Shown here piece after piece: positions 1 through 6,490 of a DNA stretch of 29,947 bases; the stretch's first letter is position 1, and each line of letters opens with the position of its first letter. The notes under the pieces were generated by a model that did no database searches, was not told the DNA's origin, and saw nothing but the letters and a program-made list of their open reading frames with translations. The position numbers and the translations under genes are program-made. Source of the stretch: Pseudomonadota bacterium (GTDB lineage: Bacteria > Pseudomonadota > Alphaproteobacteria > Rhizobiales > Xanthobacteraceae); the NCBI GenBank assembly GCA_023435725.1, contig JAEYRD010000088.1, positions 1 to 29,947 of the forward strand. The letters are read 5' to 3'.

Positions 1-2
1 TC

Positions 3-143
3 GGCAATTTCCAGGGGCAGTCCGGCCTCGCGGTCGGCCTCGGCTATTCCGTTTCAAACGAGATACGCTTCAACGCAGCGTTCACCGCGGCACAGCAGGG
101 CGCCATCGGCGTGCGGGCCGGCGCGTCATGGACGTTGAATTGA
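3..143 (+). CDS. Trimeric autotransporter adhesin, C-terminal YadA-like anchor (5'-truncated by window edge)
   Basis: Only the last 46 codons and the TGA stop lie in the window. They read GNFQGQSGLAVGLGYSVSNE and continue with alternating small, hydrophobic and polar residues, then a run ending GVRAGASWTLN. The pattern G-x-x-Q-G-x-S-G-L-A-V-G-L-G-Y-S and the final beta-strand are typical of the YadA anchor, whose three subunits together form a 12-stranded outer-membrane barrel that displays the passenger. The last residue is Asn instead of the aromatic residue usual for outer-membrane barrels. The passenger is upstream of the window, so nothing can be said of its ligand. Identification rests on the short anchor only. 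Confidence 0.7.
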   Translation, partial: GNFQGQSGLAVGLGYSVSNEIRFNAAFTAAQQGAIGVRAGASWTLN

Positions 144-280
144 AGCAAGGCTGAGTTTCGATATGTTGCTTTGCGGCTACAGCTTCGTCGCGATCCGGCA
201 GCTAGTCTCGCATCCTTGTTGTCAGGTTGGGACATGATGATGCGCCTGCGGTTCGGCTCGCGTGTCGGGGGCAGATTCGA

Positions 281-883
281 ATGGTAAGGCGAGATTTGGT
301 CCCGCGCATCGGCAAGCGCCTTGAATTCAAGCGCCTTGGTTTCAAGCGCCTTGGTTTCGCACTGCCCGTGGTCGCCGCCTTGTTGCTGGTGGTATCGAGC
401 AAGACCCTCGCCGAAGACGACAAGGCCTCGGCCAAGCAGCAGCAACCGCAACTTCCCGTCAGCGCCGAGCAGGCGCTCTATCTGATCCGGTCGACATTGC
501 TGACGCTGAACGACGCCAACCGCTCCGGAAACTATTCCGTGCTGCGCGATCTCGCGGCGCCCGACTTTCAGGCCAAAAACACCGCAGCCGATCTCGCGCT
601 GGGCTTCACCGATCTGCGGCGGCGAAACTTCGACCTGTTCTCGGTGGCGCTTGCCGCACCGCAGCTCTCGACGCCGCCTTATCTCGATCCCAACAAGATG
701 CTGCGACTGACGGGGTTCTTCCCCACCCGCCCGTTGCAGATCAATTTCGATCTGACGTTCCAGAACGTCGGCAACCAGTGGCGGCCGTTCGGCATTTCGG
801 TGGCAACGCCGCAGGCGCCGCCGGAAACTGCCGCGGCACCTGCCCCCGCCCCGGCGAAAAAGAGCGCCGCCCAGAAGAATTGA
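281..883 (+). CDS. Hypothetical exported or membrane-anchored protein with repeat in its signal peptide
   Basis: A 200-aa protein of unknown function. I chose ATG 281 because a purine-rich GGGGGCAG lies about 6 bases upstream; a TTG at 227 in the same frame is possible but less convincing. The N-terminus is basic, with three copies of a five-residue unit (KRLEF, KRLGF, KRLGF), followed by a hydrophobic stretch ALPVVAALLLVVSS and a likely cleavage near TLAED. The mature part (roughly residues 50-175) has a helix-rich start (EQALYLIRSTLLTLNDANRS) and a strand-rich end (LQINFDLTFQNVGNQWRPFG), a layout resembling NTF2-like proteins, though I cannot assign the fold firmly. The tail is Ala/Pro/Lys-rich and disordered. 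Expected in the periplasm. The neighbours give no functional hint. Confidence 0.7.
   Translation: MVRRDLVPRIGKRLEFKRLGFKRLGFALPVVAALLLVVSSKTLAEDDKASAKQQQPQLPVSAEQALYLIRSTLLTLNDANRSGNYSVLRDLAAPDFQAKNTAADLALGFTDLRRRNFDLFSVALAAPQLSTPPYLDPNKMLRLTGFFPTRPLQINFDLTFQNVGNQWRPFGISVATPQAPPETAAAPAPAPAKKSAAQKN
314..358 (+). repeat. 15-bp tandem repeat, three copies, inside the signal peptide
   Basis: Units at 314-328, 329-343 and 344-358. The last two copies are identical (AAGCGCCTTGGTTTC) and the first differs at two or three positions. Each encodes Lys-Arg-Leu-(Glu/Gly)-Phe. Because the unit is a multiple of three, copy-number change would lengthen or shorten the basic n-region of the signal peptide without a frameshift. 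Confidence 0.9.
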
Positions 884-1015
884 GCATATCCGGGTGGCAT
901 TTGACCGACCCGCCTTGCGCGCCCTGCCCGGCGGGTTTGCACGTCATGCCCTTCCGTTGGTATGGTTCGTGCACGCGGCAGAGCCGACCACGCCCCCCAT
1001 GACATGATCCCGAGA

Positions 1016-2188
1016 ATGCCAGACTCAAGACCCGACCGGATTCGCAAGCTGCTCGCCGACCTCGTCGGCTTCGACACCGTCAGCGACCGGACCAACCTGC
1101 CCCTGATCGCCCATATCGAGAGCTATCTCGCCGCGCTCAGCGTCAAGAGCGAGCGCATCGTGGATGCGACCGGACAGAAGGCCTCGCTTTGGGTGACGAT
1201 CGGGCCCGAGGATCGACCCGGCCTCGTGCTGTCAGGCCACACCGACGTGGTGCCCGTCGCGGGCCAGGAGTGGAGCCATGATCCGTTCAAGCTGGTCGAG
1301 CGCGACGGCAGACTCTACGGCCGCGGCACCACCGACATGAAGGGCTTCGTCGCGGTGTGCCTCGCCATGGTTCCGGAGATGTTGGAGGCGAAGCTTGCAA
1401 CGCCGATCCACCTTGCGATCTCCTATGACGAGGAGATCGGCTGCGTCGGGGTACGGCCGATGCTCCGCGAGCTCGCGAAGAAGAAGGTCAAGCCGCTCGG
1501 CTGTTTCGTCGGCGAACCGACGCAGATGCAGGTCATCATCGGCCACAAGGGCAAGCACGGCGTGCGCGCGAAGTTCAGGGGGCTTGCGCGCCACTCCTCG
1601 ATCGCGCCGGACGGTGTCAACGCCATCGAATACGCCGCCGAGATGATCACCGAGATCCGCCGCCGCGCGGTGAAGCTTGCGGCCGCGGTCTCGCAAGACA
1701 GCCTCTACGACGTGCCGCACTCGACACTGCTCACCAGCATCGTGCATGGCGGTGCGGCACTGAACATCGTGCCGGATACCTGTGTGGTGGATTTCGAATG
1801 CCGCGGCATCGGCATCACCGAGTCCCGGCAGGTGACGGATGCGATCATCGCCTGGGCCAGGGCCGAGCTCGAGCCGGCGATGAAAGCGAAGCATCCGGAG
1901 TGCGGCATCGATTTCGAGGAGATCCTCGACTACCCCGCACTCGACACCAAGCCCGACGCCGCCATCGTCACGCTGGCCAAGAGCCTTGCGGGGCGCAACG
2001 ACCACGCCAAGGTCGCCTTCGGCACCGAGGCCGGCCTGTTCGTCAGCATGGCCGACGTGCCGTCAGTGGTGATCGGCCCCGGCGCGATCGCACAGGCGCA
2101 TACGCCGGATGAGTTCGTGGAGATGGCAGAGCTCGAGAAGTGCGCGGGGTTCGTGGAGAAGCTGATCGCGCATTGCGTGAAGGCGTAG
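1016..2188 (+). CDS. argE: Acetylornithine deacetylase, M20 metallopeptidase family
   Basis: About 390 aa, normal for ArgE. ArgE hydrolyses N-acetyl-L-ornithine to ornithine and acetate in cytoplasmic arginine synthesis. M20 landmarks appear in order: SGHTDVVPV (metal-binding His and the following Asp), GRGTTDMKGF (bridging Asp), SYDEEIGCVG (catalytic Glu-Glu pair), GEPTQMQV (metal-binding Glu), RHSSIAPDGVNAIEYA in the dimerisation domain, and AHTPDEFVE (final metal His). In-frame ATGs exist at 962, 1004 and 1016; none has a strong ribosome-binding site. I chose 1016 because family similarity starts at the following PDSRPDRIRKLL. It stands alone, without other arg genes, and a palindromic element follows 6 bases after the stop. 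M20 enzymes are easily confused; succinyl-diaminopimelate desuccinylase is a less likely alternative. Confidence 0.85.
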   Translation: MPDSRPDRIRKLLADLVGFDTVSDRTNLPLIAHIESYLAALSVKSERIVDATGQKASLWVTIGPEDRPGLVLSGHTDVVPVAGQEWSHDPFKLVERDGRLYGRGTTDMKGFVAVCLAMVPEMLEAKLATPIHLAISYDEEIGCVGVRPMLRELAKKKVKPLGCFVGEPTQMQVIIGHKGKHGVRAKFRGLARHSSIAPDGVNAIEYAAEMITEIRRRAVKLAAAVSQDSLYDVPHSTLLTSIVHGGAALNIVPDTCVVDFECRGIGITESRQVTDAIIAWARAELEPAMKAKHPECGIDFEEILDYPALDTKPDAAIVTLAKSLAGRNDHAKVAFGTEAGLFVSMADVPSVVIGPGAIAQAHTPDEFVEMAELEKCAGFVEKLIAHCVKA

Positions 2189-2193
2189 TTTCT

Positions 2194-2279
2194 CGTCATT
2201 GCGAGGAGCGTAGCGACGAAGCAATCCAGACTACCGCCGCGGAGACACTCTGGATTGCTTCGCTTCGCTCGCAATGACG
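2194..2279. repeat. Intergenic palindromic repeat element
   Basis: The left arm begins CGTCATTGCGAGGAGCG and includes GAAGCAATCCAGA; the right arm is its near-complement TCTGGATTGCTTCG ending CGCTCGCAATGACG. The arms are roughly 35 bases with a short GC-rich centre, so the transcript would fold into a long hairpin. I recall closely similar elements scattered between genes in Bradyrhizobium and Rhodopseudomonas. It sits directly downstream of the deacetylase and could end or stabilise that message. Confidence 0.8.
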
Positions 2280-2301
2280 GAGTATGCGGGGATACGCGTA
2301 G

Positions 2302-2327
2302 CCCGCATGAGCAAAGTGACATGCGGG
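2302..2327. repeat. Short perfect hairpin
   Basis: CCCGCATG (2302-2309) and CATGCGGG (2320-2327) are exact complements around a 10-base loop. It is followed at 2336-2361 by two CCCGGG hexamers flanking TATCGCTGCGCTCA. Both look like pieces of dispersed intergenic repeats and not like a factor-independent terminator, as no T-run follows. Confidence 0.6.
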
Positions 2328-2370
2328 ACCACCCTCCCGGGTATCGCTGCGCTCACCCGGGCTATGGCCA

Positions 2371-2436
2371 TTGATCGAAGAGCTCAATCCGGATTGGCAC
2401 GATTTCACGGATGAGCTGAATAGCTTGGCAACGTAA
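2371..2436 (+). pseudogene. Possible remnant of a GIY-YIG nuclease gene, 3' end only
   Basis: This stretch reads LIEELNPDWHDFTDELNSLA plus Thr and a TAA stop (2434-2436). The LIEE-x-NP-x-W-x-D segment and the following short acidic helix resemble the C-terminus of small GIY-YIG family proteins common in alphaproteobacteria. Upstream of 2371 the frame runs into repeat sequence and no GIY-YIG core is present, so the rest of the gene is lost. The identification comes from a 21-residue match by eye and is tentative. Confidence 0.45.
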
Positions 2437-2526
2437 CTGGGTCCGGGCTCTGCGGAGCGGCACTTCGCGCCGCGCCGCGTCCGAAACACGAGAACGGCGC
2501 AAGCACGCGTCAGAACTATAAAGGAA

Positions 2527-2555
2527 AAAGGCGCGGCCTCGACAGCCGCGCCTTT
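2527..2555. terminator. Rho-independent terminator for the minus-strand kinase gene
   Basis: Perfect 11-bp stem AAAGGCGCGGC (2527-2537) / GCCGCGCCTTT (2545-2555) with a 7-base loop. On the minus strand the stem ends in a T-rich stretch (TTTTTCCTTTA), placed 7 bases after the kinase stop codon. It may work weakly in the other direction too. Confidence 0.85.
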
Positions 2556-2562
2556 GCTCGTC

Positions 2563-3621
2563 CTACACCGCGCCCGCCTTCTGCGCGTATTCCCATGAGG
2601 CCTTTGACAGCGGCACGGTGCGCTTGGCGGATTCGAGCGCCTTGGCGTTGGCGGCGGTGCCGTCGCGGACGCGGCCCGCGATGCCCTGGGTGATGCCCGC
2701 GAGGCGGAACAGGTTGTAGGCGAAGTACCAGTTGAGATCAGGCACCGTCATCCTGGTGACGTTGCAATAGATCTGCGCGGCTTCCTCCACGCTCGGAATG
2801 TTGAGCGCCTTGAGATCGGCGCCCTCCAGGCCCGGCATGATCCACTGCATCAACAGATAGGTGAAGTCGGCCATGGGATCGCCGAGCGTCGACAGCTCCC
2901 AATCCAGCACGGCCTGCACGCGCGGTTCCGTCGCGTGGAAAATCATGTTGTCGAGGCGATAGTCACCATGGACGATCGAGACGCGCGCCTGCTCCGGCAC
3001 GGTCTTCGGCAGCCATTCGGCGACCTTCTCGAACTCCGGAATGTGCTGCGTCTCGGACGCGCGATACTGCTTGGTCCAGCGGTCGATCTGCCGGGCAAAG
3101 TAGTTGCCTGGTTTGCCGAAGTCGCCAAGGCCGATCGCGACAGGATCGTACATGTGCAGCTTGGCCAGCGTCTCGATCTTGCTGGTGAAGATTTTTCGGC
3201 GCGCGTCGGCATCCTGGCTCGGCAGCGTCGGATCCCAGAACACCCGGCCCTCCTCCATCGACATGATGTAGAAGGCGGCGCCGATGATGCTGTCGTCCTG
3301 GCACAGCGCATAGGCGCGCGCGACCGGAAAGCCCTGTTTTCCGAGGGCTGCAATGACGCGGTATTCGCGATCGACCGCATGCGCCGACGGCAGCAATTTG
3401 CCGAACGGCTTTCTGCGCATCACGTAGGAGCGGTTCGGCGTGTTCAGCCGGTAGGTTGGATTGGACTGGCCGCCCTTGAATTGAAGGACGACCAGCGGGC
3501 CTTCAAAGCCTTCGACGTTGTCGCGCATCCAGGCTTCGAGCCGCATCTCGTCGAAGCGATGACGCTCCTCGACCGGCTTGGTGCCCGAGAATTCTTCGTC
3601 TTTCCTGACGCCGTCAGCCAC
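2563..3621 (-). CDS. Phosphotransferase of the ACAD10/11-associated (APH-like) family
   Basis: A 352-aa aminoglycoside-phosphotransferase-fold kinase. Visible are the N-lobe start FKGGQSNPTYRL (about 48-59), the likely ATP-binding Lys region YVMRRKPFGKLLPSAHAVDREY (split across 66-87), Brenner's motif HGDYRLDN (218-225, catalytic Asp 220) and the metal-binding VLDWELSTLGDP (Asp 240). The tight match to the FGKLLPSAHAV-type subgroup points to the kinase half of human ACAD10/ACAD11 and to LvaA of Pseudomonas putida, which phosphorylates the hydroxyl of 4-hydroxyacyl-CoA, and not to drug resistance. The start is GTG 3621 with a GGGAG Shine-Dalgarno about 6 bases upstream. It follows the acyl-CoA dehydrogenase gene by 130 bp and ends in a strong terminator. 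The substrate chain length is not readable. Confidence 0.85.
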   Translation of the reverse strand: MADGVRKDEEFSGTKPVEERHRFDEMRLEAWMRDNVEGFEGPLVVLQFKGGQSNPTYRLNTPNRSYVMRRKPFGKLLPSAHAVDREYRVIAALGKQGFPVARAYALCQDDSIIGAAFYIMSMEEGRVFWDPTLPSQDADARRKIFTSKIETLAKLHMYDPVAIGLGDFGKPGNYFARQIDRWTKQYRASETQHIPEFEKVAEWLPKTVPEQARVSIVHGDYRLDNMIFHATEPRVQAVLDWELSTLGDPMADFTYLLMQWIMPGLEGADLKALNIPSVEEAAQIYCNVTRMTVPDLNWYFAYNLFRLAGITQGIAGRVRDGTAANAKALESAKRTVPLSKASWEYAQKAGAV

Positions 3622-3644
3622 GGTGACGCTCCCTCTTCAGTCCA

Positions 3645-3710
3645 GGCATGATCCTAATCGGTAACCGCTGACGCACTTGCGTCAAGCGGTCACCCCAATC
3701 GGATCATGCC
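3645..3710. repeat. 66-bp palindrome between the dehydrogenase and kinase genes
   Basis: Outer arms GGCATGATCC (3645-3654) and GGATCATGCC (3701-3710) are exact complements. The core TGACGCA-CT-TGCGTCA (3669-3684) extends outward to ACCGC/GCGGT with one extra A. It would fold into a long cruciform or RNA hairpin. The GCATGATCC end resembles a second dispersed bradyrhizobial intergenic element (see also 6378-6487). It lies inside what is otherwise a two-gene transcription unit. Confidence 0.8.
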
Positions 3711-3751
3711 CTGTCGTTCTTCAATTCAGGAGCGCCGCCCGGCTCTCCCTC

Positions 3752-4987
3752 TTAATGCTTGGGAGAATTGGCATACTTCCGAACTTCGAGCCTTGCAATG
3801 GCGCGATTGTGCACCTCGTCCGGACCGTCGGCGAGCCGCAGCGTGCGGATGCCGGCATAGTCCTTGGCAAGACCAGCTTCGTCGGAGACGCCCGCGCCGC
3901 CAAAAGCCTGGATCGCTTCGTCGATGATCTTCAGCGCCATGTTGGGGGCTGCGACCTTGATCATGGCGATCTCGGCCTGGGCGGTCTTGTTGCCGACCTT
4001 GTCCATCATGTCGGCGGCCTTGAGGCACAGAAGACGCGTCATCTCGATGTTGGTGCGGGCTTCACCGATGCGCTGCTCCCACACCGAATGCTCGACGATC
4101 TTCTTGCCGAAGGCCGTGCGCGACATCAGCCGCTTCACCATCTTCTCCAGCGCTTCCTCGGCCTTGCCGATGGTGCGCATGCAGTGATGGATTCGGCCCG
4201 GACCGAGACGACCCTGCGCGATCTCGAAGCCGCGGCCCTCGCCGAGCAGGATGTTCTCCTTCGGCACGCGCACGTTCTCGAGCAGCACCTGGGCGTGGCC
4301 ATGCGGCGCATCGTCGAAGCCGAACACGGGGAGCATCTTCTCGACCTTGATGCCGGGGGTGTCGAGCGGAACCAGGATCTGCGACTGCTGCTGGTGCTTG
4401 GCCGCGTTGAAATCGGTCTTGCCCATCAGGATCGCGATCTTGCAGCGGGGATCGCCGACGCCGGACGACCACCATTTGCGGCCGTTGATGACGTAATGGT
4501 CACCGTCGCGCTCGATGCGGGTCTCGATGTTGGTGGCGTCGGACGAGGCGACTGCCGGTTCCGTCATCAGGAAGGCCGAGCGGATCTCGCCGTCCATCAG
4601 CGGACGCAGCCATTTGCGCTTCTGCTCCTTGGAGCCGTAGCGGATGAACACTTCCATGTTGCCGGTGTCCGGCGCCGAACAGTTGAACACTTCCGAGGCC
4701 CAGGAGATGTGGCCCATCTCTTCCGACAGCAGCGCGTATTCGAGATTGGTCAATCCCGCGCCGCGGAATTCATCGTCCTCATGCTCGCTCGGCGGCATGA
4801 ACATGTTCCAGAGGCCTTCGGCCTTCGCCTTCTTCTTGAGGTCTTCCAGGACCGGAATGACCTTCCAGCGGTCGCCGCTCTTGTCCTGCTCGTTGTAAAC
4901 AGGCACCGCCGGACGCACGTGCTTGTTCATGAAGGACTGCACGCGGTCGAGCCATTCCTTCTGCTTGGGCGACATATCGAAGTCCAT
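3752..4987 (-). CDS. Acyl-CoA dehydrogenase, ACAD10/11-like
   Basis: A 411-aa flavoprotein. I chose ATG 4987 (MDFDMSPKQKEWLDR) because GAGGAG lies 5-10 bases upstream and the family begins here; longer in-frame starts lack support. Visible are the flavin-site region FLMTEPAVASSDATNIET, the mid-domain RKWWSSGVGDPRCKIAI, and the C-terminal FGGAGVSDE followed by LADGPDEVHNRAIA. In most acyl-CoA dehydrogenases the catalytic base is Glu in an EGT motif; here it is Asp (about residue 387) in DGPDEVH, the signature of the ACAD10/ACAD11 branch. In that branch the enzyme acts with a kinase on 4-phosphoacyl-CoA. The kinase gene lies just downstream, and a TetR regulator is divergent upstream. Ordinary beta-oxidation dehydrogenation remains possible. 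Confidence 0.9.
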   Translation of the reverse strand: MDFDMSPKQKEWLDRVQSFMNKHVRPAVPVYNEQDKSGDRWKVIPVLEDLKKKAKAEGLWNMFMPPSEHEDDEFRGAGLTNLEYALLSEEMGHISWASEVFNCSAPDTGNMEVFIRYGSKEQKRKWLRPLMDGEIRSAFLMTEPAVASSDATNIETRIERDGDHYVINGRKWWSSGVGDPRCKIAILMGKTDFNAAKHQQQSQILVPLDTPGIKVEKMLPVFGFDDAPHGHAQVLLENVRVPKENILLGEGRGFEIAQGRLGPGRIHHCMRTIGKAEEALEKMVKRLMSRTAFGKKIVEHSVWEQRIGEARTNIEMTRLLCLKAADMMDKVGNKTAQAEIAMIKVAAPNMALKIIDEAIQAFGGAGVSDEAGLAKDYAGIRTLRLADGPDEVHNRAIARLEVRKYANSPKH

Positions 4988-5125
4988 GGGACGCTCCTCG
5001 GTCTCGCTTTGAAAGCCTGTTTTGCGCCGGACTGTCCTCCCGCTCTGCGCGGCCCGCAAGCGCCAATGCGCGCCTTGCGGGCCCCGGACCCCGTTCGCGA
5101 GTTGCGAACGAGTCTCGATTGCGGA

Positions 5126-5154
5126 TTGACTTTCTCCGACCTTCAAACGATAGT
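5126..5154 (+). promoter_or_regulatory. Predicted sigma-70-type promoter of the TetR gene
   Basis: TTGACT (5126-5131) and GATAGT (5149-5154) are separated by 17 bases, close to TTGACA-17-TATAAT. Transcription would start about 40 bases before ATG 5200. The -10 hexamer is inside the putative operator, which fits autorepression. Confidence 0.5.
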
Positions 5155-5172
5155 TTCATACAAGTGTTTGAA
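5142..5172. promoter_or_regulatory. Putative PsrA-like operator in the divergent promoter region
   Basis: CAAAC-GATA-GTTTC (5144-5157) fits the Pseudomonas PsrA box as I know it, (C/G)AAAC-N2-4-GTTT(G/C). A wider inverted repeat TTCAAAC (5142-5148) / GTTTGAA (5166-5172) surrounds it. The site lies between the acyl-CoA dehydrogenase start (4987) and the TetR start (5200), whose recognition helix closely resembles that of PsrA. Binding is inferred. Confidence 0.55.
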
Positions 5173-5199
5173 TTGCAACTCCCTCCCCTGAGGGCACCC

Positions 5200-5862
5200 A
5201 TGGCCAGCGATCATACCCGGTCTGCCATTCTCGCCGCCGCCGAACGGCTCTATGCCGATCGGGGCTTCGGCGACGTGACGCTGCGCGACATCGTCGCGGA
5301 GGCCAACGTCAACCTCGCGGCGGTGAACTATCATTTCGGCTCAAAAGACGAGCTGATCGCGGAATTATTTGTCACCCGCTCGATCGCAACCAATCGCGAA
5401 CGTCTGCGCGAGTTGAAGGCGGCCGAAGAGCAAGGCGGCGGCCGCGCGCCGATCGAGGTGATTTTGCGCGCGCTCGTCGGCCCGACGCTGCGCGGTTGCC
5501 TCGGTCCGGAGAACCAGCGCTCGACCGCGGCGCGCTTCATGATCCGCGCCTCGATCGAGTCCGTGCCGCCGATCCGCCGCATCAAGAACCGCGAGATCGA
5601 TCACTTGCGGAAATTCGTCGGCGCGATGCGCCGCTCCCTGCCCGAGCGCAGCGACGTCGATATCTACTGGGGGCTGAATTTCGCGCTGGCGATGGCGCAC
5701 CACACCATCCGCGAGAGCGAGCGGCTGACGAAACTGTCGGAAGGCAAATGCGATCTCGACGACGTCGAGGACGTCATCGCGCGCGTCGTCAGCGTGGCGA
5801 CGATGGCGCTGACGGCAGGACGGACGGAGACAAAGGCGCGGGCGGCGCGGGACGCACGCTAG
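5200..5862 (+). CDS. TetR-family regulator, PsrA-like
   Basis: A 220-aa TetR repressor. I chose ATG 5200 because MASDHTRSAILAAAERLYAD is the usual family start; the upstream frame holds promoter sequence. The helix-turn-helix covers about residues 24-45, DVTLRDIVAEANVNLAAVNY followed by HFGSK. The VNLAAVNYHFGSK recognition segment is, from memory, the same as in Pseudomonas PsrA, which senses long-chain fatty acyl ligands and controls beta-oxidation genes. The C-terminal ligand and dimer domain (YWGLNFALAMAHHTIRESER) has a similar layout to that of PsrA. It is divergent from the acyl-CoA dehydrogenase, so the likely job is acyl-responsive repression of that unit and of itself. The true inducer is unknown. 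Confidence 0.85.
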   Translation: MASDHTRSAILAAAERLYADRGFGDVTLRDIVAEANVNLAAVNYHFGSKDELIAELFVTRSIATNRERLRELKAAEEQGGGRAPIEVILRALVGPTLRGCLGPENQRSTAARFMIRASIESVPPIRRIKNREIDHLRKFVGAMRRSLPERSDVDIYWGLNFALAMAHHTIRESERLTKLSEGKCDLDDVEDVIARVVSVATMALTAGRTETKARAARDAR

Positions 5863-5890
5863 AGCCCCCGTCAGAAAACGCTCCCGTCCC

Positions 5891-6283
5891 TCACGTCATC
5901 GCGATGCAGTCGATCTCGACGTCGAACGGGCCGAACCATTCCGGCGTGCAGACGAAGATCCGCGCCGGCGGATCATGTGGGAAGTAGCGCGCATAGACAG
6001 CGTTGAACGCGGCGAAATGTCTTGTGGAGGTGCAGTAGACGTTGCACTTCATGACGTTGTCGAGGCTCGCGCCCGCCGCCTCCAGGCACAGCTTCATCTG
6101 CTCCATCACGATCTCGCTCTGCCGCTCGATCGGCATCTCGGCAAGCTCGCCCGTCTCCGGGTCGAATGGCGGCAGCCCGGCGACGAAGATCATGTTGCCG
6201 GCGCGCGTCACCGGCGAGGTCGGCGCCTTCCAGCGATCGAGAAATGTCGAGATCGGTTCGACGCGGAGCGCTTGGCGTTTCAT
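5891..6283 (-). CDS. RidA (YjgF/YER057c/UK114) family protein
   Basis: A 130-aa member of the RidA family. Canonical RidA hydrolyses reactive enamine/imine intermediates; other branches have different or unknown roles. Visible are the N-terminal strand PTSPVTRAGNMIFVAGLPPF, the middle helix MEQMKLCLEAAGASLDNVMK, and the C-terminal AR-x-F motif (Arg 108) that supplies the carboxylate-binding Arg in active members, then EWFGPFDVEIDCIA. ATG 6283 is preceded by AAGGTGG. It converges on the TetR gene with a 28-bp gap. The sequence departs from classic RidA (Trp-Phe-Gly in place of the usual Leu-Pro region), so the substrate may differ. Confidence 0.85.
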   Translation of the reverse strand: MKRQALRVEPISTFLDRWKAPTSPVTRAGNMIFVAGLPPFDPETGELAEMPIERQSEIVMEQMKLCLEAAGASLDNVMKCNVYCTSTRHFAAFNAVYARYFPHDPPARIFVCTPEWFGPFDVEIDCIAMT

Positions 6284-6377
6284 GGGCTACCACCTTCGGT
6301 TCCAGCGAGAGTGGCGCCTTGCTACTTCATCTTGCAGCCGGCATGTTTCGCTTCCGATCGAAGTGTGGCCGCACTAT

Positions 6378-6487
6378 CGAAGCGCGATGTCATCGCGCTT
6401 CGGTCTATTGTTTGAGCATGATCTCCGCGCAAACGCGTTCCGCGTTTGTCGCGAGGGAAAACCGCTACGCACTTTTCCGGATCATGC
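6378..6487. repeat. Intergenic element with three nested or adjacent hairpins
   Basis: First, CGAAGCGCGATG (6378-6389) and CATCGCGCTTCG (6391-6402) form a perfect 12-bp stem around one base. Second, CAAACGCG (6430-6437) / CGCGTTTG (6441-6448) is a perfect 8-bp stem. Third, GCATGAT (6416-6422) pairs with ATCATGC (6481-6487). The segment fills the gap between the small 71-aa gene and the RidA gene. I recall similar GCATGAT...ATCATGC elements widely dispersed in Bradyrhizobium. Confidence 0.75.
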
Positions 6488-6490
6488 GGG

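Noticed and set aside
2194..2361. CRISPR-like array from the repeated hairpins after the deacetylase
   Set aside because: The elements differ from one another, are inverted rather than direct repeats, and show no regular spacers.
2563..3621. Aminoglycoside resistance kinase
   Set aside because: The fold is shared, but the subgroup motifs and the partner acyl-CoA dehydrogenase point to acyl-CoA metabolism.
3677..5191. A 504-codon plus-strand frame opposite the acyl-CoA dehydrogenase
   Set aside because: It has no ribosome-binding site or recognisable domain and is explained by the dehydrogenase on the other strand.
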